A DNA stretch of 18,523 bases. It comes from Caryophanales bacterium UBA6769. Its GTDB lineage: Bacteria; Bacillota; Bacilli; Bacillales; UBA6769. The stretch covers positions 1 to 18,523 of the forward strand of contig DKGN01000131.1 of assembly GCA_002453275.1 (NCBI GenBank), given 5' to 3'. Position 1 is the first letter of the stretch. Each line of letters starts with the position of its first letter. The position numbers and the translations under genes are program-made. Of the stretch, positions 6,015 through 12,343 are shown piece by piece. Below the pieces are notes generated by a model. It saw nothing but the letters and a program-made list of their open reading frames with translations, ran no database searches and had not been told where the DNA came from.

Positions 6015-8213
6015 ATGAAAATAAAGTGGAAGCAAAGGAGACAACTGTTCCATCTCGGTATTGTAATCGTTTTCATCATAGGATTAAGCCTTCAACCATT
6101 TGCTAGTTTTCATCATGTCTTAGCTGCTGAAAATCCTGAAGATACAGACAATAATGAGCATAGTGGTGGGTTTCTTGTCGAAACTGCTAAGGTAGAAGGA
6201 GCAATGGATCCTTTAGAGGCAATGGTGGGTATTATTGATATTGAGGAAGGCGTAATTCATGGATTAACAATGACGAAAGTGCTTGAAACGAATGATAAGG
6301 GAACGTTAATCATTAAAATCAAGCCTGACGGTCCTGTTCCCATCAGTGATTTAAAAGGTACGGCGATTGCAATAACATTAGATGGTGTTTGTGATACAGA
6401 TAACCCAGAGTGGGTATGTATCAGAGGTGTAGAAATGACCCTAACTGAACAATTTGCCGGTACGATTTCGCTTCCAAATGCACAAGTTGAAGCTTGTTAT
6501 GAAGGGCAATGTGCAGATGATAAGGAAGAAGACTTGGAAGCAATGAGCTTAATGCTTGATGAAGACATGACCATTGAAGACATTGAACATGACTTGAACA
6601 GTATCAATGAAATCATGCAAGTCGTTGAAGAGCGACTTGAGGATGCTGAAGAGTCAGAGCAGACAATAGCTGACGAGGAACAAGAGACTCAGGTGGAACA
6701 AGCATTAAAGAGTTTTGATAGTAGCGATTCAGATCAAGATGAACTCATCGATAGCGCGCAGGACATTCAAGAGACTTATACTACATTTAACGAACATGCT
6801 AGTGAGCTTGCGTTAACGACAGCAGTTGTCGATGACATTTTAAAGCAAGTGACGCTCGTGCTCGAACAGGATGCGGAAGAGCTTACGAGACTGGAAGATG
6901 AATTAAGCGAAGCGAATGATTCAATTTCAAAACAAAAGCAAAGTAAACAAACGCAAGAAGCGAAAGATGAAAATGAACAATTGGCGGAAAGTATCGCAAG
7001 CTTGAAGGAAACAATGACTAAGCTCGAAGATAAGGTTACTAAAAATGAACGTACATTAAAGCCATTGGAAAAGTCGAGCCTCTCGTTAACGAAGCAACTT
7101 CATGGCTTTTATGATAGCATTCAGTCCCATTCTGAAAATCTTGGACAATCTCAGGATGAAAAAGTTTCCGAAATTCGTGAAGCATTAGACGTTGCAGAGC
7201 CATCGAAAGTGCTTGAAAAGCAATTGAACGATGTGAGGCAACAGATGGATGATACTGAATTGGTTGAAGAAACAGCAGAACATGAACAAACTATTGAAGA
7301 AGCAAGTAAACAAGCAACATCATCCGTTCTTTCTGTTTCATTGGCCAAGCGAATTGGTGAATTAGATGACCAGATTGAAGAAGAAATCAACGAAAAGTCG
7401 GCAACATGGGAAGACCAATCTGAACAATTAAGCCGATTGGAAGACGAACTCAGGGGTCTCGTTGGGCTCGCTCAATTACCCGAGACACTGTTCCTTGAAT
7501 ATGAGTTGAACGTGTTACTTAAAGAAAAACATGACTATCGTGCTGAGATGTTTGCGAACATTAGTCGCTGGCAACAATTGCTTACTACTCTTAAGGATAA
7601 ACAAGAAGAAATTGAGGAAGCGTTAGGGCAACATGACGTCAATCAACAATTACTTGATGAGCTTGCCCAAGCGATTACGACATTCGAACAGCGCTACACG
7701 GCAGCTGAGTTGTCAACGATTGCTCAATATTTAAATATCAGTGCCCAATTGGAACGAGCACTCCAGCTTTCAGAACTGATTGACAATGGGCAGCACATCC
7801 TACGAACAATTGAGCCTATTCGAAAAGCAACGGAGCATCATCTTCATGAACTTGAAGCACAATCGTCAGAACTCGTAAACAAAGTGCTTGTCTTTAATAC
7901 GTTAAATCAAGAGAGTTACGTAGCATTTAAAGAATCACTAGCAAAGTTTACTAGATCTGTCCAACAGCTTGAGCGACCTGTTAAGCAGCTGAACAATCAT
8001 CTCGCCATTGCAGAGGACTTACTCGGAAATCGTGTCTCAGAATATGCAGAGCTGCAGCAAATGTACGCAACAATTGACGATGTCATTACGATGCACAACC
8101 GATTAGTCGATTTAATTGAAGATTTAGATGGATTGCCATACTTCGAAAAAGTGAAAGATCTCATTACCGAAATAGAAGCTCAACGTCAGCAAATGGAATC
8201 GATGGTACAGTAA
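6015..8213 (+). CDS. Secreted long coiled-coil protein without a wall anchor
   Basis: The 732-residue protein begins with a signal peptide (1-38, cleavage near VLAA-EN). Then comes a compact domain (about 45-168) with four cysteines (C126, C135, C161, C166) in VCDTDNPEWVC and EACYEGQC, likely two disulfides. The rest (about 172-730) is almost wholly acidic helix rich in Glu, Gln, Leu and Ala, reading as long antiparallel coiled coils like the arms of SMC-type or M-like proteins. No ATP-binding motif, LPxTG, LysM, SLH or C-terminal membrane helix is visible. ATG 6015 has AGGTGA about 8 bases upstream; the in-frame ATG 5997 has no such site and would lengthen the n-region. It closes the sortase operon, so it probably binds the DUF6230-like protein or the wall non-covalently. 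I do not recognise the family. Confidence 0.8.
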   Translation: MKIKWKQRRQLFHLGIVIVFIIGLSLQPFASFHHVLAAENPEDTDNNEHSGGFLVETAKVEGAMDPLEAMVGIIDIEEGVIHGLTMTKVLETNDKGTLIIKIKPDGPVPISDLKGTAIAITLDGVCDTDNPEWVCIRGVEMTLTEQFAGTISLPNAQVEACYEGQCADDKEEDLEAMSLMLDEDMTIEDIEHDLNSINEIMQVVEERLEDAEESEQTIADEEQETQVEQALKSFDSSDSDQDELIDSAQDIQETYTTFNEHASELALTTAVVDDILKQVTLVLEQDAEELTRLEDELSEANDSISKQKQSKQTQEAKDENEQLAESIASLKETMTKLEDKVTKNERTLKPLEKSSLSLTKQLHGFYDSIQSHSENLGQSQDEKVSEIREALDVAEPSKVLEKQLNDVRQQMDDTELVEETAEHEQTIEEASKQATSSVLSVSLAKRIGELDDQIEEEINEKSATWEDQSEQLSRLEDELRGLVGLAQLPETLFLEYELNVLLKEKHDYRAEMFANISRWQQLLTTLKDKQEEIEEALGQHDVNQQLLDELAQAITTFEQRYTAAELSTIAQYLNISAQLERALQLSELIDNGQHILRTIEPIRKATEHHLHELEAQSSELVNKVLVFNTLNQESYVAFKESLAKFTRSVQQLERPVKQLNNHLAIAEDLLGNRVSEYAELQQMYATIDDVITMHNRLVDLIEDLDGLPYFEKVKDLITEIEAQRQQMESMVQ

Positions 8214-8219
8214 CGAATG

Positions 8220-8270
8220 ATACTGACTCAAACGGAAATGCTCCGAATGAGTCAGTATTTTTCTTTTTTT
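8220..8270 (+). terminator. Intrinsic terminator closing the sortase operon
   Basis: A perfect 11-bp stem, ATACTGACTCA (8220-8230) with TGAGTCAGTAT (8248-8258), is followed by a T-rich run to 8270. The stop codon of the converging minus-strand gene lies inside the right arm. Confidence 0.9.
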
Positions 8271-8677
8271 GCTTTTCGCATGATCAGCCACCCGACCACA
8301 ATGAGCAACAGCCCAGCAGCATCAAATAATAAATCAGCCATCAGTTGGTATTGACCTGGCTTCACATGGTGAATTTGCAAAATATGATGATTAATGATGC
8401 CTTCTCCAAAATTAAATACTCCCGCACCTAGTAGGAAGCTACCCCAAAAGTAGGCTGCCCTCACTTCATCCGGGTCTGTTTGCCACATGAGAATACCTGC
8501 AATAAAAATAATGATCGTCACGACACCATGAAACCAACCGTCACTCATCACTTGATGGAATCGGTCTGTATACATATAAATGCTGTGCCATTGTAATAAT
8601 TGATGAAAAATAACGCCATCAAGCATGCCAATGATGCCGATCCCAAACAGAAATGGGCCTAAGAACTTCCTTTTCAT
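8252..8677 (-). CDS. DUF2243 family membrane protein
   Basis: A 141-residue protein with four predicted membrane helices (about 7-27, 50-66, 76-92, 113-133). It has the two conserved His/Asp patches of DUF2243 (COG4329): GMLDGVIFHQLLQWH at 17-31 and NFGEGIINHHILQIHHV at 89-105. The clustered histidines suggest metal or haem binding, but the biochemical role is not established. Length is normal for the family. The start codon follows a good GGGAGGGAAAGG site. The gene is monocistronic and converges with the sortase operon. No link with the surface genes is implied. Confidence 0.88.
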   Translation of the reverse strand: MKRKFLGPFLFGIGIIGMLDGVIFHQLLQWHSIYMYTDRFHQVMSDGWFHGVVTIIIFIAGILMWQTDPDEVRAAYFWGSFLLGAGVFNFGEGIINHHILQIHHVKPGQYQLMADLLFDAAGLLLIVVGWLIMRKAKKEKY

Positions 8678-9121
8678 AAACCTTTCCCTCCCTGCTATTT
8701 TTGTTTATGTTCATTATGAGACAAATTCCCTACTGTTAAACAAACCTTTACTTTCATCGTTTTAGATTCAGGCGATTAGTCAGTTGCTTCACATCACTTG
8801 CTGTCAAAATTATCACTTACACATAGATTGTTGGATTAAGAAGGAATTTAATATTTTGGCGCAAAGGGATGATGAAATATGCAAGTGTATGAGGATGAAG
8901 TTCAGATCACGAATCGTAAGAATTAGACATAACCAGTTGCGAGTAAAAATAGACAATGACACGTTGTAAAAACAATATTGAGTAATGAGATAGGGACTAA
9001 GCATAGAAACCATGGAAGCCGGAGTGAGAGAAGTATGGTTTCAGGTGGGAGAACGTCCTTAAAATTAATAGCGGGGGAAAGGAAGGCATAACAGTTAGAA
9101 CCTACTTAATGAATATAAAAT
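8678..9121. other. Intergenic stretch between the DUF2243 gene and the first Rpn copy
   Basis: About 440 bases. A 61-codon plus-strand frame (8784-8969) and an overlapping minus-strand frame have no ribosome binding site and odd composition, so I do not call them genes. An 8-bp inverted repeat (GAAACCAT 9006-9013, ATGGTTTC 9035-9042) has a 21-base loop and no T-run. The piece around 9046-9060 (TGGGAGAACGTCCTT) is similar to 11251-11265, part of the duplicated flank of the Rpn copies. Confidence 0.35.
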
Positions 9122-9152
9122 AACCGCTCATGCTTGATGTGCACGGGCGGTT
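9122..9152 (-). terminator. Terminator of Rpn copy 1
   Basis: The hairpin AACCGCTCATGC/GCACGGGCGGTT is read on the minus strand and followed there by ATTTTATATT. An almost identical hairpin follows Rpn copy 2, so it was duplicated with the gene. Confidence 0.7.
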
Positions 9153-9170
9153 TGCAAGGATGGGGTTTGC

Positions 9171-9470
9171 TTAGTGCTTGTTCATTGCGGACTCAATGGT
9201 ATGTTTCGCTTCATCTAGCGTTTCCGTAGAAAAGATTTTTTCTAAAATGTGATCAAGGGTTTGAAGTTCATTAATAGATGTGATTTCTTTTTGCAGTGGG
9301 GTTGACGAAGAATCAAATTTGGAATCTAAAAATGCACAAATTGCTTCTCTTTTTCCTTCCAGTTTTCCTTCTTTTCTGCCTTCCAGCTTTCCCTCTTTTC
9401 TACCTTCAATTCTACCTTCAATTCTACCTTCCAGTCTTCCTTCTTTTCGGTATGAAGAAATAATCTCCAT
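9171..9470 (-). CDS. Candidate RpnS-like internal gene (C-terminal domain of Rpn copy 1)
   Basis: Inside the 3' half of Rpn copy 1 a perfect GGAGG (9479-9483 on the plus strand as CCTCC) lies 8 bases before ATG 9470. From there 99 residues are open: MEIISSY, then eight tetrapeptides of the form [RK]-x-E-G (RKEG, RLEG, RIEG and similar), then a helical tail ending AMNKH. In E. coli such separately translated C-terminal Rpn domains (RpnS) bind and block the toxic full-length protein, and their dimer helix carries four-residue repeats of variable number. The architecture here matches. Both frameshifts of the parent gene lie upstream, so this frame is intact. Translation here is an inference; the site could simply be part of the parental coding sequence. 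Confidence 0.55.
   Translation of the reverse strand: MEIISSYRKEGRLEGRIEGRIEGRKEGKLEGRKEGKLEGKREAICAFLDSKFDSSSTPLQKEITSINELQTLDHILEKIFSTETLDEAKHTIESAMNKH
9354..9449 (-). repeat. Eight 12-bp units encoding [RK]xEG tetrapeptides
   Basis: Eight in-frame 12-base units in the Rpn copy 1 C-terminal region encode RKEG-RLEG-RIEG-RIEG and four similar units. Copy 2 has only three units in the same place (11511-11546). The difference is a clean in-frame expansion or contraction. Confidence 0.85.
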
Positions 9471-10197
9471 CACATTCGCCTCCGTTTCATTGGAATTTTG
9501 AAATTCAGCTTCTAATGTATGTTCTTCGTCTTGGTTTAATTTTAGATAGGTTTCAAAAAATCCGAGCAGTAATTCTGTTCTCGCAGGATCAAGTTCCATT
9601 CGTGCTAGCATAAGGATAAATTCTTTCTTCACTTGCACTTTCTCATGTTCATTATACCCCATTTTACTGAGAAGTGCGCCAGCTACGGATTATCTTTTCG
9701 AATAAAATCCCGCCAATTTAATTTTTTCAATTCGATCGTTAAAAATTGAAATGTGAGGACATCTAGAAATGGAAAATTAATTTCAAACGTATTTGGTTCT
9801 TCCTTGATTTTATCATAGCTAAAAAGGGCAATCGGTAAAATACGTTTTTTGTGTTTTTCGAACAAGCGACTGTAATAAACAAACATTCGCTCATTGAAAT
9901 TACGTTCAAAGGATGCTTGTGGTTCAACGTGAATGATAATGAGTGCGTCTTCTTGTCTAAGCTTTGTTTCGACAATGATATCGACTTCGCGTTTTTCACG
10001 ATTTTTTACATCTGTAATCAATTCCTTGTCGAGAAATGTCAATTGGGAGAAATCAATTGCTTCGTAAATCGCAGGAAAAAATAACAGCATAAATTCCTCG
10101 AAAAAATTCTGAAGCAACTCTTTGAATAATTGGTCGTGATCAATCCTTTTCATTTTTGTTCATTGTCATTGTTATCCTCCTTTTTCCATCAGTTTAA

Positions 10198-10211
10198 CAA
10201 ACGCATGTTCC
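10198..10211. promoter_or_regulatory. LexA/DinR-type SOS box upstream of Rpn copy 1
   Basis: CAAACGCATGTTCC matches the Bacillus LexA (DinR) consensus CGAAC-RNRY-GTTYC at 13 of 14 positions. It lies about 15 bases upstream of the Rpn AGGAGG and next to a TTAAACT that aligns with the -10-like TATACT of copy 3. That places it where LexA would block the minus-strand promoter. The corresponding position of copy 3 also has a near match. Confidence 0.5.
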
Positions 10212-10406
10212 ATTTACGAGAATGTTATCACTATTCAGTACTTTGATGAACGTTATAGTAAAGTAGATAATAATAGAAAGGGAGAGAAGACGCTCAATGA
10301 CGAGGTGATTGTTTGTTGTAGCCCTTTGATTATATTTACGATAAATGGTCCACTTTGGTACACTACATAGAGATTGAACCTTGTAAATTGAAGGAGGCTG
10401 TAACAT

Positions 10407-10862
10407 ATGACATCAGAATGGACGCCCGAAAGGGCATATGCGATTTTACAAGAAGTGTATACGGATAAATTAATGCAAGAGGAAAAACGAAAAGTTTTTC
10501 AAAGGTTAAAAAATCAACTTACGCAACTTTTGCAATATTTAGCGGTTGATGATGCGTTACTTCCGTATGAAGAACGAATGAGGCTATTTAAAGATTTTGC
10601 TTTTATGCCTGGTGATACGATTTTTTGGTCCATGCAATACTTATTCAACCTTGCGCGTGGGGAGAATGAAGTTGATCGGAATGAGACAGAGATGCACTTG
10701 CAACGAGTGTATCGATCGCTCTTTACACCAGCTGGGCTGCGAACGCCAACGATTCCTGAATCATTTTGGGAAACTCCGTTAGGCATTGCTTGTCTTATTG
10801 CGGAAAAAGGTATTGAAGCCGTTTATCCGATTTTAGCGGAAGTGGAAGAGGGGATGGAATAA
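10407..10862 (+). CDS. Hypothetical protein, 151 residues
   Basis: I do not recognise this protein. It starts at ATG 10407 with AAGGAGG 9 bases upstream, so it is likely translated. It looks helical and soluble, is acidic at both ends, has no signal peptide or membrane segment, and has a single Cys (in GIACLIAEKG). The segments QLTQLLQYLAVDDALLPYEE and TIFWSMQYLFNLARGE are amphipathic, and the C-terminal stretch AEKGIEAVYPILAEVEEGME is helical. It faces away from Rpn copy 1 and shares the short region that holds the LexA-like box. Its location among toxin-antitoxin remnants hints at an accessory role, but nothing in the sequence proves one. No terminator hairpin is obvious downstream. Confidence 0.75.
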   Translation: MTSEWTPERAYAILQEVYTDKLMQEEKRKVFQRLKNQLTQLLQYLAVDDALLPYEERMRLFKDFAFMPGDTIFWSMQYLFNLARGENEVDRNETEMHLQRVYRSLFTPAGLRTPTIPESFWETPLGIACLIAEKGIEAVYPILAEVEEGME

Positions 10863-11279
10863 CAGAGTGAAGAGAAGGTGAGTCATTTAAATTCATGTCT
10901 TTAAAGGACGATGCTTATTAATGATGGAGAGGGACAAAGGAACAAGGGGAATTAGCAGGTATATAGCTGGCTAAATAATTTTTATTTCCCTTAGAAAAAG
11001 AAGTTATAGATACTGAAATTCGTACGATTTGAGTGTTCGGCGGTCCTTTCTACACTAGCCACACAATCCGAATGGTGTAGAACGCCATTGTCTCAATTGT
11101 GTCAAAAGGAGTTTATTGTTTCTAAGAACCTTTCTATCTTAATGGGAAAGTTCGGCATTGGCTAAAGGCAAGTTAAGACTTCTTCTTTTAGTTTCCTTCT
11201 TTCTATCCATCACTTTCATAACTAATTCACCTTATTATTATACCCTTTCCTGGGAGAGCGTCCTTGCACCTAATAAAAT
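10863..11279. other. Intergenic stretch between the hypothetical gene and Rpn copy 2
   Basis: About 415 bases without a supported gene. It contains a two-part inverted repeat: TTCTACAC (11048-11055) with GTGTAGAA (11075-11082), flanked by GGCG (11039-11042) and CGCC (11083-11086). No T-run follows, so it is not an obvious terminator; it could be an old element end. The last 30 bases begin the flank shared with Rpn copy 1. Confidence 0.3.
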
Positions 11280-11308
11280 AACCGCTCATGCTTTGTGCAT
11301 GGGCGGTT
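11280..11308 (-). terminator. Terminator of Rpn copy 2
   Basis: The hairpin AACCGCTCATGC/GCATGGGCGGTT, read on the minus strand, is followed there by ATTTTATT. It is nearly identical to the hairpin after copy 1. Confidence 0.7.
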
Positions 11309-11327
11309 TGAAAAGGATGGGGTTTGC

Positions 11328-11567
11328 TTAGTGCTTGTTCATTGCGGATTCAAGTACGTTTTCGGCTTCCTGGAGTGAGTCAGCAACAACAATTTTCTTT
11401 AATAACTTTTCTAATACTTCCAAGTCATCAATCGTACGTAGCTTTTCCTGTAGATTTTGAGATGAGAAATCGAATTTCGTCTCAAAAATTGTAAAAATCG
11501 AATCTCTTTTACCTTCAATTCTACCTTCCAGTCTTCCTTCTTTTCGGTATGAAGAAATAATCTCCAT
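11328..11567 (-). CDS. Candidate RpnS-like internal gene (C-terminal domain of Rpn copy 2)
   Basis: The same internal signal as in copy 1 is present: GGAGG (CCTCC at 11576-11580 on the plus strand) 8 bases before ATG 11567. Seventy-nine residues follow: MEIISSY, three [RK]xEG tetrapeptides, a linker, and a helical tail ending AMNKH. Although the nuclease half is gone, this frame and its ribosome binding site survive unbroken. A longer start (ATG 11696, MELDPARTELL) is possible but has no ribosome binding site. As an RpnS homologue it would bind Rpn proteins sharing this tail; a retained orphan antitoxin is one reading, simple young decay is another. Confidence 0.5.
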   Translation of the reverse strand: MEIISSYRKEGRLEGRIEGKRDSIFTIFETKFDFSSQNLQEKLRTIDDLEVLEKLLKKIVVADSLQEAENVLESAMNKH

Positions 11568-11711
11568 TACGTTCGCCTCCATTTCATTGGAATTTTGAAA
11601 TTCAGCTTCTAATGTATGTGCTTCATCTTGGTTTAATTTTAAATAGGTTTCGAAAAATCCGATCAGCAATTCTGTTCTCGCAGGATCAAGTTCCATTCGT
11701 GCTAAAAGGAT
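11328..11711 (-). pseudogene. Rpn family gene, copy 2, 3' fragment only
   Basis: This is the C-terminal part of a second Rpn gene, closely similar to copy 1 (MELDPARTELL, GFFETYLKLNQDE, LEAEFQNSNE, YRKEGRLEGRIEG) and ending AMNKH. The match to copy 1 runs upstream to about 11711 (ILLARMEL against ILMLARMEL) and then stops abruptly where the promoter of the DUF6932 module begins. The nuclease core and gene start are missing, so no RpnL-type toxin can be made. Its last third (KLRTIDDLEVLEKLLKKIVVAD) is nearly identical to copy 3 and differs from copy 1, so the copies are distinct paralogues with different antitoxin-type tails. Confidence 0.85.
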
Positions 11712-11719
11712 GTTATAAT
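11711..11719 (+). promoter_or_regulatory. Extended -10 promoter of the DUF6932-HTH module
   Basis: TGTTATAAT is a perfect TGn-TATAAT extended -10 element, which can act with a weak -35. It starts exactly where Rpn homology ends and lies just ahead of the double-dyad operator and the DUF6932 gene. Confidence 0.65.
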
Positions 11720-11724
11720 CAACA

Positions 11725-11755
11725 TAACATTTATGTTAAATTAACATAAATGTTA
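11725..11755. promoter_or_regulatory. Perfect double-dyad operator overlapping the transcription start
   Basis: TAACATTTATGTTAA (11725-11739) and TTAACATAAATGTTA (11741-11755) are perfect reverse complements around base 11740. Each arm is itself a dyad, AACAT-TT-ATGTT and AACAT-AA-ATGTT. Two dyad sites about 16 bases apart next to the -10 element are what an autoregulating HTH dimer would bind cooperatively. The HTH protein encoded at 12344 is the natural candidate. Confidence 0.7.
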
Positions 11756-11785
11756 ATCTAAAATCGAAGGGTGAGGGAATTTATC

Positions 11786-12320
11786 ATGGAGTTTAATGAT
11801 TTGGGCTTATTACCACCAGGAGATTACGAATTAACGATTGAGGAATTAAAACATTCTCTTTTGGTCATTGGACATCCAGATATTCCTGTTTGGAATCAAC
11901 AATGGAGAGCATTTTTGGTTAATCAATTGGAAATAATGGTTAAGCAGCTTTGGGCAGTTGGTGTTAGGGAAATTTTTATTAATGGCTCATTTGTGGAAGA
12001 TAAAGCTCATCCAAACGATATTGATGGTTATTTTGAATGCGACGTTAGGGATTTTCCAACAATGGTTAGAGAATTAAATATTGGTGAACCAGATAAAATA
12101 TGGACATGGGACAGTAAATCACGTAAACCGTATAAAGGATATACAAAAAAAACAACTACCTATGTGGCATAAATATCGTGTGGAATTGTATCCACATTTT
12201 GGTAGTGAACCAAGGACGGGAATTTTAGATTAACATGGAAATGAATTGTTGTTTCCTTCTGCATTTAGACAAACGAGAGATACATTTAGACCAAAAGGAG
12301 TAGTTAAAATTATCAAATAA
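11786..12320 (+). pseudogene. DUF6932 nucleotidyltransferase-like gene with a frameshift and a nonsense codon
   Basis: The protein starts at ATG 11786 behind GGGTGAGGG. It shows the DUF6932 pattern: LLPPGDYE at the start, then the nucleotidyltransferase-fold signature G-S-F-x4-K-x2-P-x-D-I-D (G67, S68, D78, D80) in INGSFVEDKAHPNDIDGYFE. The frame breaks at a run of eight A (12144-12151) and ends at 12172 after 128 residues. Removing one A restores KKQLPMWHKYRVELYPHF, as expected for the family. That frame then meets TAA at 12231-12233 (GILD-stop-HGNELLFP, probably once GAA) before its natural stop at 12318. Repaired length would be about 177 residues. Two independent lesions mean a decayed gene, though the N-terminal half could still be made. 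It pairs with the HTH gene 24 bases downstream, a toxin-antitoxin-like order. Family consensus recalled from memory. Confidence 0.8.
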
Positions 12321-12343
12321 ATTATGTGAAGGGATGATAATTT

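Larger units (their letters stand above)
9171..10169 (-). pseudogene. Rpn family nuclease gene, copy 1, frameshifted
   Basis: Rpn proteins are PD-(D/E)xK nucleases linked to recombination and phage defence. The 5' part (frame 10153-9683, 156 residues) has the family start DHDQLFKELL, a nuclease core with D58 and the E77-x-Q79 motif (VDIIVETK ... IIHVEPQ), and ends WRDFIRKDNP-stop. The 3' part continues in another frame (9662-9171) as MGYNEHEKVQVKKEF. Restoring one G after the Pro codon gives NPVAGALLSKMGYNEHEK, the expected family sequence, so a single base is missing near 9683. Compared with copy 3 there is also an extra A in the A-run at 10147-10150, which puts the well-placed start (ATG 10169, AGGAGG 6 bases upstream) out of frame. 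Only ATG 10153, 22 bases from that site, remains in frame. The full-length nuclease is therefore probably not made, barring read errors. Confidence 0.85.

Noticed and set aside
8784..8969. Possible 61-residue gene on the plus strand
   Set aside because: No ribosome binding site, no recognisable pattern, overlapped by an equally open minus-strand frame.
9280..9501. Plus-strand Ser/Pro/Phe-rich frame across Rpn copy 1
   Set aside because: It is the reverse of the [RK]xEG-coding repeat and has no start signal.
9122..11308. Transposon ends at the matching hairpins after Rpn copies 1 and 2
   Set aside because: They are in direct, not inverted, orientation and each has a T-rich tail on the minus strand, so they are duplicated terminators.
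12144..12233. Programmed frameshift at the eight-A run of the DUF6932 gene
   Set aside because: A slip there would restore the frame only to meet TAA at 12231, so simple decay is the better explanation unless the reads are wrong.
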